In this document: positions 1-9,404 of the stretch, piece by piece
How the letters are laid out: every line of letters begins with the position of its first letter
Numbering within the stretch: position 1 is the stretch's first letter
Assembly (NCBI RefSeq): GCF_018417475.1
Contig: NZ_CP054856.1
Location: 3,751,001-3,815,000 of the forward strand
Source of the DNA: Novosphingobium decolorationis
GTDB lineage: Bacteria > Pseudomonadota > Alphaproteobacteria > Sphingomonadales > Sphingomonadaceae
Length of the DNA stretch: 64,000 bases
Direction: 5' to 3'
Notes under the pieces: model-generated
What the model was told of the DNA's origin: nothing
Seen by the model: only the letters and a program-made list of their open reading frames with translations
The model's database searches: none
Translations under genes and position numbers: made by a program

Positions 1-1711
1 CGTAGAGCCTGTCACCGATGGTCGCGGCCAGCGTCGTCCCGTCAGGGCTGATGCGCATGTCGTCGACTGGGGAATTTCCCTCCATGAAGTAGTATGAGGG
101 TCCGGTCACCCTGGCGACCGGCGCAGTTGCTCCCGTGGCAAGATCCACGCGCTCGAGCGCGCTCCCCGTATAGTAAAAGGCGGCCCCGGCCTCCTGCGTG
201 AACTGCGCATGCCCGCCGAAGTTGCCGTGCGCGATGATCTTGTCTGCACCGCTCGTGGGATCGAGGGCGACAAGGTCGCCTTCGCGTTCCATGCCGATCT
301 CGAAATAGTTCTGTCGGCGCTGGTCGGTCGGGGAGCGCAAGACCAGGATCCGGCGGCCATCGGGCGTGAAGACCGGGGCCCGGTAATAGGCCGGGACCAC
401 ATCCAACTTGCGCGCGCCCGAACCGTCGGCGGACGACGTCCAGACCGCTCCACCTTCGGCTTCGGACCAGGTCACGAAGACAAGGCGCGTGCCATCCGGG
501 CTCCAGGCGGGCTCGCTCGGCAGGTCGAGGTCGATGGGCAGGCGCTGTGCCGCACCGCCACCAATCTCCTGCACCCAGAGCCCGCCAAGGGCGGCGAAGG
601 CGATGTGCGTGCCATCGGGCGAGGTCATCGGCTCCATCGCCAGCCTGGATTCGACCGGGCCTGTCGGCTCGTGAATGGCAAAGCGGTTGGATGGGGCCAG
701 CGCGATGCGTGCATCGATTGAGCGCGTCAGGACGTGTGCGGCGCTGCCATCTGTGGGCTGGCGGACGAACCGCCCATCCCGGCTGAGAAGCACGGCCGAG
801 GCATCGGGGGTGAATGCCATACCCGGCACCATGCCCTGCCACGAGGAGGCCTGCATGGCATCGAGCTGTGTCGTGCCAAGCGCCCGATCCTCGCCCGTCG
901 AAAGATCGCGCAGGCGCAGCATCGACGTGCCCTCCCGGCGGGTCACGTAGGCCAGGTGCCTGCCGTCCGGCGCCACGCGTGGCGCAAAATAGGCATCTTC
1001 CCCGGTTCCCCGCCCGGAAGGGCCCGCGATGATCGTGTCCTCTTCGCCGGTCTGCAAATCGCGGCGCAGGATCGTCCAGCGCGTGGGAACGTCAAATTCG
1101 AGCCCGCCCACCCGGCGCGCGTAGTAGAGCCAGCGTCCATCCGGCGAGGCCGAGGCATCGAGCGTGGAGTGCCAGGTGCTGCGCGGGGCATCAGGAGAGG
1201 GCTTGACCGGCGCGAGCCGTTCCGCCGTGCCGTTCAGGGGAAAGCGCCAGAGTTCGTAATTGTTGAGATCCGGCCGGAAGCGGCTGGCGAAGACGGCGTC
1301 GCCGCTGGCGCTCCAGGTGGGCGAGACCATAACCGTCTCATCGTCGAAATCCGAGATCACGCGCGCCTCCGAACCATCGGGGTGCGCGATCCAGATGTTC
1401 TCCGAACCGTTGCGATCGCTGGTGAAGGTGATCCAGTGCCCGTCGGGGGAGAAGCGCGGCTGGCTGTCGAAGGCAAGCCCTTCGCTCACCTGGCGCGCCG
1501 CGCCGCCTGTCGCGGGCATGGTGTACAGATCACCCATGACATCGAAGACGAGGGTATGGCCATCGGGGGAGACATCGAGCGAGGACCAGGTCGTGCGATC
1601 GGGGCGCACCTCGAGCACCCGCTCCGGTGTGATCGGCAGGTCGGCCCGAACCGGGTTTGCGGCCAGTCCAACCCCGGCCAGCAGCAGCGCCCTTGCAATT
1701 CTACGCGTCAC
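1..1711 (-). CDS. Exported TolB/PD40 beta-propeller protein (3' end outside window)
   Basis: About 570 codons are present and the C-terminus lies beyond the left edge. The GTG start overlaps the stop of the upstream PepSY gene (GTGA). A signal peptide of about 23 residues follows, with a likely cut after VRA. The rest is a chain of propeller blades carrying the PD40 signature (SPDGHTLVF, SPDGHWITFTSDR, SPDGRWLYYAR, APDGRHLAYVTRR, SPDGTRLVFVTWS). Such N-terminal propellers are commonly followed by a metal-dependent amidohydrolase domain or a prolyl-oligopeptidase-like domain. Neither can be seen here, so the enzymatic class is open. Envelope location is inferred from the signal peptide. It is the last visible gene of a paiB-PepSY-propeller operon. 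Confidence 0.8.
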   Translation of the reverse strand, partial: MTRRIARALLLAGVGLAANPVRADLPITPERVLEVRPDRTTWSSLDVSPDGHTLVFDVMGDLYTMPATGGAARQVSEGLAFDSQPRFSPDGHWITFTSDRNGSENIWIAHPDGSEARVISDFDDETVMVSPTWSASGDAVFASRFRPDLNNYELWRFPLNGTAERLAPVKPSPDAPRSTWHSTLDASASPDGRWLYYARRVGGLEFDVPTRWTILRRDLQTGEEDTIIAGPSGRGTGEDAYFAPRVAPDGRHLAYVTRREGTSMLRLRDLSTGEDRALGTTQLDAMQASSWQGMVPGMAFTPDASAVLLSRDGRFVRQPTDGSAAHVLTRSIDARIALAPSNRFAIHEPTGPVESRLAMEPMTSPDGTHIAFAALGGLWVQEIGGGAAQRLPIDLDLPSEPAWSPDGTRLVFVTWSEAEGGAVWTSSADGSGARKLDVVPAYYRAPVFTPDGRRILVLRSPTDQRRQNYFEIGMEREGDLVALDPTSGADKIIAHGNFGGHAQFTQEAGAAFYYTGSALERVDLATGATAPVARVTGPSYYFMEGNSPVDDMRISPDGTTLAATIGDRLY

Positions 1712-2880
1712 GTCCTTGCTCCCTTGCGCGCGCGGCGCTGGACGACGCGCCCCGGCCGCTTCTTCCACCACAGGTAGATCCCCGTCACGCACATCGCGAA
1801 GACCACGAGCCCCAGCACCACGATCGCCAGTTCGCTCGGTATCCCGGCGATGTGGCCGCTGTGCAGCGGATAGAGCCAGCGGTACATCGCAAGGTTGGTG
1901 TTGCCGTGATAGGGATCGATGACTTCGGCCAGCTTTCCGCTCGCCCGGTCGAAATAGAGATAGATCGGCCCGAGGTCGTTGTAGCGGAGCACGCCGCTGT
2001 CGGTGAGGGTGACACCGATGCGATCCTCTTCGCGGTCGCGGATCGCGGTCGCGGGCAACCAGCTCTCTTCCATGCCCTTTGCGACGCGGCGCGCCTGGTC
2101 GAGCGCTGCTGTGAAATCCAGAGGTCCGCGGCCCTCGTCCTGTGGCAAGGCGATCTCGTGTTCGGGCACGAAGCGCTCGACCACGGGCGCATAGAGTTCG
2201 TTGAAGAAATTGAGGCACACCGAGGTGAAAGCCAGCACCGTGAGCGGGAGCAGCAACCAGAGCCCGGAAGCCCGGTGCAGGTCGAGCATCTGGCGCGAGA
2301 AGACACTCTTGAAACTGAAGCGCCAGGTCCGCTTCCACTGCTTCCAGAAGGTGCCGCGCGCCGGGAATGTCAGGTAGGCGCCGACGATATTGCTGATCAG
2401 CCATGCCAGCGCCATCACCCCCATGAACCAGCGCCCATAAGTGCCCAGCATCAAGGTGTAATGCGCATCGTGCAGGAGTTCGGCCGCGCCATGGCGGTTG
2501 AAGGCAGGATGGGTCAGGCGTCGGCCTTCGACTTCGCCGCTCACTCGATCAAGGAAGACCTGGTCGACCGGATGCGCGCCCTTCGTCGGGTAGACCATGA
2601 CCGGGATCCGGGTATCCCGCGCGACGGCAAGAGGGAACGAGCGCACCGTGAACTCGGGATGCTCCCGGGCAAAGCGATCGACGAGCGGGGCGACGTCGGG
2701 AGCCGAGGCCGCAGGCGCATCACGAAACAGGTCGGCGTTGAGCCAGGCATCGAGCGGGCGCATGTAGACAAGCAGGCAACCGCTGAGCGCCGCAAAGCCG
2801 AGAAAGGCCAGTATCGCAAGGCCGGAATAGCGGTGCACCGCCATCCAGAAGTCTCGTGCTGTCATGCGCTTCGCCCCCAC
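1708..2880 (-). CDS. PepSY-associated TM helix domain protein (PepSY_TM family)
   Basis: This 390-residue membrane protein starts with a helix typical of the family (AVHRYSGLAILAFLGF, around residues 15-30) and ends with a helix followed by the basic motif YLWWKKRPGR near residue 375. Between these are further hydrophobic segments and PepSY-like periplasmic loops (e.g. HSGHIAGIP near the end). PepSY_TM proteins sit in the inner membrane and often lie beside TonB receptors, where they are thought to help iron-siderophore use. A siderophore-type receptor lies 4 kb away here. I use the GTG start because an AAGGAGG lies 4 bases upstream; an in-frame ATG follows five codons later. It begins 9 bases after paiB ends, so the two are probably cotranscribed. 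Confidence 0.85.
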   Translation of the reverse strand: MGAKRMTARDFWMAVHRYSGLAILAFLGFAALSGCLLVYMRPLDAWLNADLFRDAPAASAPDVAPLVDRFAREHPEFTVRSFPLAVARDTRIPVMVYPTKGAHPVDQVFLDRVSGEVEGRRLTHPAFNRHGAAELLHDAHYTLMLGTYGRWFMGVMALAWLISNIVGAYLTFPARGTFWKQWKRTWRFSFKSVFSRQMLDLHRASGLWLLLPLTVLAFTSVCLNFFNELYAPVVERFVPEHEIALPQDEGRGPLDFTAALDQARRVAKGMEESWLPATAIRDREEDRIGVTLTDSGVLRYNDLGPIYLYFDRASGKLAEVIDPYHGNTNLAMYRWLYPLHSGHIAGIPSELAIVVLGLVVFAMCVTGIYLWWKKRPGRVVQRRARKGART

Positions 2881-2889
2881 GAAACCTCC

Positions 2890-3528
2890 TTATTCCCGGC
2901 CCTTGCCCAAGACGCCGTCTGGCCCCAGACGCGCGGCATTGAGGCTGCGGATCCAATCGCGCAGCGCCGGATCCGGATGGCCGCTGGCAAGATTTTCTAA
3001 CACCTCGTCATCCTCGTCCTGCGCCAATTTGAATGTTGCGTCGAGCCCGGTCACCGTCACTTCGAAACCGATGATGGCGCCCAGCATCGCCTCGTAGCGC
3101 GCGCCCAGTTCGTCCTGGGCCCACGGTGCGCTGCGACCGCCTTCGCAGTGGTCGACAAGCTGCGTGATCGCCGGTCCCGAGAGCGCCTCGTCGAAATGCA
3201 CCTCGCCCTCGATCTGGAGCGTCGCGTAGTTCCAGGTCGGCCCCCAGCTGCGCCGCCCACTGTGTTCGGGCGAGACATAGCCCTGGGGCCCTGTGAACAG
3301 GAAATGGGCCTGCGGATCGGCTTGCAGCAGGGCGTGGAGTTCACGGCGGCGCGACATGTGCCCGACAAGCCCGACAAGGCGTCCATCCGCGTCGTAGCGC
3401 CCGAGAAGGGGCAGCACGGTCGCGGTCGCGACGGGCGCTCCGGGTGAAACCACCCAGGCCAGCGGATAGTCGGCAATGAGGCGGCGCACGTCCTCGCTCC
3501 CATAACGGGCAAACTTGGGGTTCAGCAT
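2890..3528 (-). CDS. PaiB-like FMN-binding negative transcriptional regulator
   Basis: The 212-residue product matches the PaiB family in length and motifs. It has an N-terminal PKFA segment, HMSRRRELHALL around residue 75, then TGPQGYVSPEH and the downstream WGPTWNYATLQIEG segment, typical of FMN-binding split-barrel proteins. PaiB in Bacillus represses sporulation and protease genes; many homologues may simply be flavin-binding proteins. The chosen ATG has a GGAG about 8 bases upstream. A longer in-frame extension to about 3888 would overlap the divergent regulator and was rejected. The gene is divergent from a MocR-type regulator, and the space between them holds a direct repeat that could control both. 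Confidence 0.8.
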   Translation of the reverse strand: MLNPKFARYGSEDVRRLIADYPLAWVVSPGAPVATATVLPLLGRYDADGRLVGLVGHMSRRRELHALLQADPQAHFLFTGPQGYVSPEHSGRRSWGPTWNYATLQIEGEVHFDEALSGPAITQLVDHCEGGRSAPWAQDELGARYEAMLGAIIGFEVTVTGLDATFKLAQDEDDEVLENLASGHPDPALRDWIRSLNAARLGPDGVLGKGRE

Positions 3529-3618
3529 GACGCGCTCCGGCTGGTGGCGATCCGACCCTGGCGAACGCGCGCCGGATCTCCTTGGGGTGGCTTCGAGTTG
3601 GCAGGATGATCGCGAGCG

Positions 3619-3662
3619 CATGGTCCCTGGACAAGTACCAATTGGCGTTAATAACATGGTCC
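3619..3662. promoter_or_regulatory. Direct repeat in the paiB/mocR divergent promoter region
   Basis: The octamer CATGGTCC occurs at 3619-3626 and again at 3655-3662, 36 bases apart, between two divergent genes. MocR-type regulators are known to bind direct repeats near their own promoters, so this is a candidate operator. No promoter hexamers could be placed with confidence. Confidence 0.35.
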
Positions 3663-3712
3663 AATCCGAAACGGCCTCCCACGCCCTTTCCACGCTGCGA
3701 AGGTACCAAGCC

Positions 3713-5200
3713 ATGTTACGACACTGGCAGATATCGCTCGGCGCGCAGATCGACGCCGGACGCAACACGCCCATGTACATGCAGATCATCCATGCGCTGA
3801 TCCGCGACATCGAGACGGGCCGGCTCACCTCGGGCACGTTCCTGCCCAGCAGCCGGGAACTCGCCAGCGCTCTTGGCGTCAACCGCAAGACCGTCGTCCT
3901 CGCCTATGAGGACCTCATTGCGCAAGGCTGGCTTTCCACCGAGGGAACGCGCGGAACGGTCGTCTCGCGCTCGCTGCCCAAGTCGCTTGGCCCGTTCGAT
4001 GCCGCCGGTCTGGCCAGGAGCGATCCCGCTACCAGGGGCGTCCCACTCGACGATGAACCTCAGTACCGCTTCAGCGCGCCGCCCGAACGCCCGCTTGCAC
4101 TGCCCGGCGGGGTGGGGATCAAGCTTGACGAAGGTGCCCCCGATGGCCGGCTCTTTCCCGCCGATCAGCTTGCCCGGGCCTATCGCTCCGCCGTCCAGCG
4201 GGCCTCGCGGGCGAACCGTCTGCAGTACCGCGACCCGCGCGGGACCGAGCGCCTGCGCGAACAGATTGCTGACATGCTACGCTCGCAGCGCGGGCTGAAC
4301 TTCACTGCCGACAACATCTGCATCACCCGCGGCAGCCAGAATGGCCTCTTCCTCGCCCTCCAGGTCCTGATCCATCCCGGCGATGCCGTGATCGTCGAGG
4401 AGCTGACCTACGAGCCCGCGGTCGCGGCGATCCGCGCACTTGGCGGCAAAGTCATTCCCGTCGGCATCGACGCGGACGGGATCGACATCGCCGAAATGGA
4501 AGCCGCCTGCCGCCGCCATTCGGTGCGCGCCGTCTTCCTCACGCCCCATCACCAGTTCCCGACGACAATCGCCATGCGCCCCGAGCGGCGGCTGCAGGTG
4601 CTCGACATCGCCCGCCAGTTCGGGGTGGCCATCATCGAGGACGACTACGACCACGAATTCCACTTCCAGTCGCAGCCGCTTCTGCCGATGGCGGGCTACG
4701 CACCAAGCCAAGTACTCTATCTCGGCTCGATGTCCAAACTGCTGCTGCCGGCCCTGCGCATCGGCTATCTTGCGGCCCCCAGGCCGGTCATCGAGGCCAT
4801 CGCGCACCGCGTTTCGCTGACCGATGGCATGGGCAACACGATCACCGAGGAGACCTGCGCGGACCTGATCGAGAGCGGCGAGGTGCGCCGCCATGCCCGC
4901 AAGGCCTGGCGTATCTATGCCGAGCGCCGAAGCGCCTTTGCCGAACTGCTGGAGAGCGAACTTGCCGGCCACGCGCAGTTCACCATGCCCGACGGGGGAC
5001 TGGCTTTCTGGGTTCGCTTCGAGGGCGATCTCGAGGCCATCGAGGAGAGGGCCCTGGCTGCGGGCCTGCGCTTTGCCAGCCACCGCTCCTTCATGAGCCG
5101 CAGCAGCGCCGAGAAGGGGCTCCGACTTGGCTTTGCCAGTCTTGATCCCACGGAAGCGGGGCTTGCCATTGCGGCCCTTGCCCGCGCCACGAAGGCCTGA
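3713..5200 (+). CDS. MocR-type GntR/aminotransferase transcriptional regulator
   Basis: The 495-residue protein joins an N-terminal GntR winged helix (roughly residues 15-85; PSSRELASALGVNRKTV is the recognition region) to a class I aminotransferase fold. The pyridoxal phosphate lysine is visible in SMSKLLLPALRIGYL at about residue 342, and the DDYDHEF and YGS-like segments of the fold are present. MocR regulators sense PLP or amine ligands and act as autorepressors or activators, for example PdxR and GabR. The ATG at 3713 is preferred because GAAGG lies about 9 bases upstream; an in-frame ATG at 3656 falls inside the putative operator. It is divergent to the paiB operon, and the downstream amidohydrolase is a possible target. 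The ligand is unknown. Confidence 0.88.
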   Translation: MLRHWQISLGAQIDAGRNTPMYMQIIHALIRDIETGRLTSGTFLPSSRELASALGVNRKTVVLAYEDLIAQGWLSTEGTRGTVVSRSLPKSLGPFDAAGLARSDPATRGVPLDDEPQYRFSAPPERPLALPGGVGIKLDEGAPDGRLFPADQLARAYRSAVQRASRANRLQYRDPRGTERLREQIADMLRSQRGLNFTADNICITRGSQNGLFLALQVLIHPGDAVIVEELTYEPAVAAIRALGGKVIPVGIDADGIDIAEMEAACRRHSVRAVFLTPHHQFPTTIAMRPERRLQVLDIARQFGVAIIEDDYDHEFHFQSQPLLPMAGYAPSQVLYLGSMSKLLLPALRIGYLAAPRPVIEAIAHRVSLTDGMGNTITEETCADLIESGEVRRHARKAWRIYAERRSAFAELLESELAGHAQFTMPDGGLAFWVRFEGDLEAIEERALAAGLRFASHRSFMSRSSAEKGLRLGFASLDPTEAGLAIAALARATKA

Positions 5201-5311
5201 GGGGGCCTACTGGACCCTGTAATTTGTGAAGAATTGGAACTTTGAGGCTCCAGGAAATCTGGCACATTGCACAGGAATGCATTCAGGCCAGCTATTCGGG
5301 GCGCACCCACG

Positions 5312-6997
5312 ATGACCAGATTTGACCGTCGGACCTTCCTCGCCCGAACGGCCACGGCGGGGGCTTTGGCGGTTGGTCTGGATTGGACGACGCAGGCCGC
5401 TTTTGCCGCAAGCGAACCTGTCGACACGATTTTCACCAACGCACGCATCTGGACCGGGGAAGGGCGCCGGGTCTTCACCGATGCCCTGGGCGTCGTGAAC
5501 GGACGCGTGGCCGCTCTCGGCCGCGAGGCGGCACAGAGCCTTGCCAGTCCCCGGACCCGGTGGATCAACCTCGAAGGCGCGTTGGTCACCCCCGGGCTGA
5601 CCGACGGCCATGTCCACTTCACGCTCGCCTCCGGCACCCTCGACCAGCCATCGCTGCGCACCGCGCGCAGCCGCGACGCCTTCACCGCGGTCCTGGCCCG
5701 GGCTGCAGAGGACGCGGCGCCTGGACAATGGCTCCAGGGGGGCAACTGGGACAACGATGGCTGGGGCGGCGAACTGCCGACGCGGGACTGGATCGATGCC
5801 GTCACGCCGCATACACCCGTCGCGGTCGTTCGCTATGACTTGCACATGGTCCTGATGAACAGCGCCGCGCTCCAGGCGATCGGTATTGCCGATGGCATGG
5901 CTGACATTCCGGGCGGCGTCGTCGTACGGGATGCGACAGGTCGTCTCACCGGCGTGTTCAAGGACGCGGCCAAGGACTTCGTGCTCGCGCGCATCCCTGT
6001 TCCCACCGAGGCCGCCATCGACGCGGCCAACCGCAAGGGTATCGCGCTCGGTCTCTCGAAAGGCATCACCCAGGTTCACGAGCCTGGCATCAGCTGGGAC
6101 ACGTTCCATTCGGCCCGGCGCATGAAGGCCGCAGGTGGGCTCGACATGCGCTTCTATGCCATGACCCCGCTCTCCGATTGGGAAAAGCTCGCCGCAATCG
6201 TCGCCGAGGAAGGGCGCGGCGATAGGCTGGTACGCTGGGGCGGCTGCAAGGTTGTCTTCGACGGCTCGCTCGGATCGCGCACCGCGCTGTTCTACGCCCC
6301 CTATTTCGATGATCCCTCGACCCGGGGCATCACCGTCACCGACGAGGCGGATATGCGCCGCTGGGCGCGCGAGGCGGACAAGGCCGGCTTCCAGTTGTCC
6401 GCCCATGCCATCGGCGATGAAGCGAACGACATCGTCCTCGCGATGCTGGCCGATACCGCCGCGGCGAATGGTCCGCGCGACCGGCGCAGCCGCATCGAAC
6501 ACGCCCAGCACCTTTCGCCCGGCGCCATTGGACGTTTTGCCGAACAGGGTGTCATCGCGTCGGTTCAGCCCTACCACGCCATCGACGATGGCCGCTGGGC
6601 GGGGCGCCGGATCGGTACGAAGCGCCTCGAGACGACCTATGCCTTTCAATCGCTGCTCGCGAGCGGGGCGCAGGTGTGTTTCGGCTCGGACTGGCCCGTG
6701 GCTCCGCTGGACCCCTTGACCGGCCTGAAAGCGGCAACCCTTCGCGAAACGCTCGACGGCAAGAATCCCGATGGCTGGTTCCCACGCCAGCGGATGGGCA
6801 TCCACGATGCCCTCCTGTGCTATGGCAAGGGAGCAGCCTGGGCCGGTGGCAGTGAACAGGACACCGGGTCTCTCGCCCCCGGGCGGCTCGCCGATTTCGT
6901 GGTCTGGGATAGCGATCTGACCACGATGCCCCTGGAAAAGCTCGACACGGCAAGGGTCCTTGGCACCTGGCTGGAGGGCCGTCAGGTCTACGGCTGA
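5312..6997 (+). CDS. Tat-exported YtcJ-like amidohydrolase
   Basis: The 561-residue enzyme carries a twin-arginine signal at its start (DRRTFLARTA followed by a hydrophobic stretch ending in AFAAS), so it should be exported folded to the periplasm. The amidohydrolase signature follows: DGHVHF metal ligands, KVVFDGSLGSRTA, HAIGDEA, IEHAQ, and GSDWPV near the C-terminus. YtcJ-like members hydrolyse N-acyl or exocyclic amide bonds and bind one or two metal ions; the substrate cannot be read from sequence. The ATG at 5312 was chosen because it places the RR motif directly at the N-terminus. It lies between the MocR regulator and a siderophore-type receptor, so it may process a product taken up by that system. 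Confidence 0.85.
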   Translation: MTRFDRRTFLARTATAGALAVGLDWTTQAAFAASEPVDTIFTNARIWTGEGRRVFTDALGVVNGRVAALGREAAQSLASPRTRWINLEGALVTPGLTDGHVHFTLASGTLDQPSLRTARSRDAFTAVLARAAEDAAPGQWLQGGNWDNDGWGGELPTRDWIDAVTPHTPVAVVRYDLHMVLMNSAALQAIGIADGMADIPGGVVVRDATGRLTGVFKDAAKDFVLARIPVPTEAAIDAANRKGIALGLSKGITQVHEPGISWDTFHSARRMKAAGGLDMRFYAMTPLSDWEKLAAIVAEEGRGDRLVRWGGCKVVFDGSLGSRTALFYAPYFDDPSTRGITVTDEADMRRWAREADKAGFQLSAHAIGDEANDIVLAMLADTAAANGPRDRRSRIEHAQHLSPGAIGRFAEQGVIASVQPYHAIDDGRWAGRRIGTKRLETTYAFQSLLASGAQVCFGSDWPVAPLDPLTGLKAATLRETLDGKNPDGWFPRQRMGIHDALLCYGKGAAWAGGSEQDTGSLAPGRLADFVVWDSDLTTMPLEKLDTARVLGTWLEGRQVYG

Positions 6998-7146
6998 GGG
7001 GATTGGCCCCTTGAAGTACGTAGAATTGGATGTTTTGCAGGGACTAGAGGAGCCGCACTCTTCGCAATACAACGGGACTTCAGGGGCATGTCCCGGGCAT
7101 AACCAGTTTGCACCTTAGGGGGGTGCTCTTAGTGAGGGATCAAACA

Positions 7147-9303
7147 ATGCCGACCAAATCCACGCGCCTTCGCCTGAGCCGCACGAGCCGTGCCAGCGCC
7201 AGCTCGCTCGTCCTTGCGGCCGGGCTTGCCGCGCTCACCACGCCCGCCTTCGCGCAGGACAGCCGGACGACGCAGGAAATCGTCGTCACCGCGCAGCGTG
7301 AGAACGCCACGCACGTTGGCAACGGCGGCTCTGCCGGTGTCCTGGGCGACAAGGCGGCCGAGGACCTGCCTTTCAACGTGCGCAGCTTCGACGAGACCTT
7401 GATCCTCAACCAGCAGCCGCGCTCGCTGGGCGAAGTGCTCGAGAATGATCCCACCGTGCGTACCACGTACGGCTACGGCAACGCGGCCGAGAGCTTCATC
7501 ATTCGCGGCTTCGAACTCTACGGCGACGATGTGGGCCTCAACGGCCTGTACGGCATCACCCCGCGCCAGCTGATCGCGCCCGAACTCTTCGAACAGGTGC
7601 AGGTCCTCAACGGCTCCTCGGCCTTCCTCAATGGCGCCGCGCCGGGCGGTTCGGGGCTGGGCGGCAGCGTCAACCTGCTGCTCAAGCATGCAGGTGACCA
7701 GAACCTCAACCGGGTGACCCTGGGCTACACCTCGGACGCGCATTTCGGCGGCAGCTTCGACGTCTCGCGCCGCTTCGGCAACTTCGGCATCCGCATCAAC
7801 GGCAACTACCAGGACGGCGAGACCGGCATCGACCGCGAGGACCGCAAGACCCAGGTCCTGGGCGTCGGCCTCGACTGGGATTCAGGCCCTGTGCGCATGA
7901 GCCTCGATGTCGCCTACCAGAAGGTGCGCGTCGATCACCTGCGCCCGAAACTCACGCTGTCGACCAGCGAACTGCCCGAGATTCCCTCGGCCAGTTACAA
8001 CTTCGCTCAGGACTACACCTATACCGACCTGCGCGACGTCTTTGGCGTCTTCAATTTCGAGTACGACTTTGCGCCCAACGCCACGATGTGGGTCAAGGCC
8101 GGTGCTCGTGACGGTTCGGAAGAGGGCATCTACGGCGGCTTCAACCTCTACGACGCCCAGACCGGCGACGGCTACCTGACCGCGCTTTACGTCCCGCGCA
8201 CCGACAACAACGAAGCGGTCGAAACCGGCGCGCGCGTCACGCTGGGCAGTGCGATTACCCAGGAGATCGTGATCGGCGCCAATGCCAGCTGGCAGGTCAA
8301 CCGCAACGCCTACGATTTCCGCTACGGCACCGACTTCACGGGCGTCGCCAGCAACTACTATGATGCCGTGCAGATCGACCTTCCGGATTCGGTCTATGTC
8401 GGCGGCGACCTCGACGATCCCTATCCCATTTCGAAGATCAACACCTTCTCGACCTTCGCCTCGGACACGGTGGGTTTCTGGGACGACCGCATTCTCGTGA
8501 CCGGAGGGCTGCGCCTCCAGAAGCTGGAAACGAAGAGCTACTCGGCCTTCGGCGGCGAGCTCACCGGGACCCAGGAGCTCAACAAGATCACCCCGGTCGC
8601 CGGTGTCGTGGTGAAGCCGGTCGCGGGTCTTTCGTTCTATGCCAACCGGATCGAATCGCTGCAGCAGGGGCCGACCGCCGGGTTCGGCGCCAGCAACTTC
8701 GGCGAGGTCTTCCCGCCCTATGTCTCGACCCAGTACGAAGTGGGCGGCAAGCTGCAGATCGGAGCGATGTTCGCCAGCCTAGCCTGGTACCAGATCGACA
8801 AGCCCTACGGCTACACCGACGTCGATACGCTGGTCTATGCGATCGCCGGAACGCAGCGCAACCAGGGCGTGGAGTTCACTCTCAACGGCGAAATCCTGCC
8901 CGGCTTGCGTCTGATCTCGGGCGTTAGCCACGTGGACGCCAAGCTGCTGGAATCCACCGATCCCAGCGCCGGAACCACGCCCAAGGGCGTGCCCGACTGG
9001 ACCGCGAACGCCAATGTCGAATGGGACACGCCGCTGCCGGGCTTCACCCTGACCGGCCGCGTGACCTACACTGGCAAGCAGTGGGTCGACGTGGCGAACA
9101 CATTCAAGCTCCCGAGCTGGACCATCTTCAACGCCGGCGCACGCTACGTCTTCGCGGCGGGCGAGGTCCCTGTCACCCTGCGCTTCAACGTCGATAACAT
9201 TGCCGACAAGAAGTACTGGGCCTCGGCCTACGACAGCTTCTCGTCCGCTGTTCTCCAGGGCCAGCCCCGTACCTTCAAGGCGTCGATCTCCGCCGACTTC
9301 TGA
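7147..9303 (+). CDS. TonB-dependent siderophore receptor
   Basis: This is an outer-membrane receptor of 718 residues. It begins with a signal peptide ending in AFA-QDS and then a TonB box-like EIVVTAQRE. The plug follows at about residues 60-200, with the segments LGEVLENDPTVRTTYG, FIIRGFE and GGSVNLLLKHA. The remaining beta-barrel ends in the usual aromatic C-terminal residue (ISADF). The plug resembles the FhuE/FptA/FoxA siderophore group more than the SusC or BtuB groups. The ATG at 7147 has GAGGGA upstream. A strong terminator lies directly downstream. The substrate is unknown; an iron-siderophore is the family expectation, and the PepSY gene nearby fits. Confidence 0.9.
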   Translation: MPTKSTRLRLSRTSRASASSLVLAAGLAALTTPAFAQDSRTTQEIVVTAQRENATHVGNGGSAGVLGDKAAEDLPFNVRSFDETLILNQQPRSLGEVLENDPTVRTTYGYGNAAESFIIRGFELYGDDVGLNGLYGITPRQLIAPELFEQVQVLNGSSAFLNGAAPGGSGLGGSVNLLLKHAGDQNLNRVTLGYTSDAHFGGSFDVSRRFGNFGIRINGNYQDGETGIDREDRKTQVLGVGLDWDSGPVRMSLDVAYQKVRVDHLRPKLTLSTSELPEIPSASYNFAQDYTYTDLRDVFGVFNFEYDFAPNATMWVKAGARDGSEEGIYGGFNLYDAQTGDGYLTALYVPRTDNNEAVETGARVTLGSAITQEIVIGANASWQVNRNAYDFRYGTDFTGVASNYYDAVQIDLPDSVYVGGDLDDPYPISKINTFSTFASDTVGFWDDRILVTGGLRLQKLETKSYSAFGGELTGTQELNKITPVAGVVVKPVAGLSFYANRIESLQQGPTAGFGASNFGEVFPPYVSTQYEVGGKLQIGAMFASLAWYQIDKPYGYTDVDTLVYAIAGTQRNQGVEFTLNGEILPGLRLISGVSHVDAKLLESTDPSAGTTPKGVPDWTANANVEWDTPLPGFTLTGRVTYTGKQWVDVANTFKLPSWTIFNAGARYVFAAGEVPVTLRFNVDNIADKKYWASAYDSFSSAVLQGQPRTFKASISADF

Positions 9304-9317
9304 TCGAGGAGTCCCCC

Positions 9318-9355
9318 AAGGGGCGAGGCCGGTTTCCTCACGGGCCTCGCCCCTT
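9318..9355 (+). terminator. Hairpin terminator after TonB receptor
   Basis: A perfect 13-base-pair stem (AAGGGGCGAGGCC paired with its complement, ending CCCCTT) closes a 12-base loop just after the receptor stop codon. The T-run is short, but position and strength suit a terminator. Confidence 0.65.
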
Positions 9356-9404
9356 CGCGCGGGACTTGCCATTTTCTCGGTCTCCACTGCCAAGGACGCT
9401 CCCG

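Noticed and set aside
5207..7072. 621-codon minus-strand frame opposite the amidohydrolase
   Set aside because: No recognisable domain, and it covers a gene with a Tat signal and metal-binding motifs.
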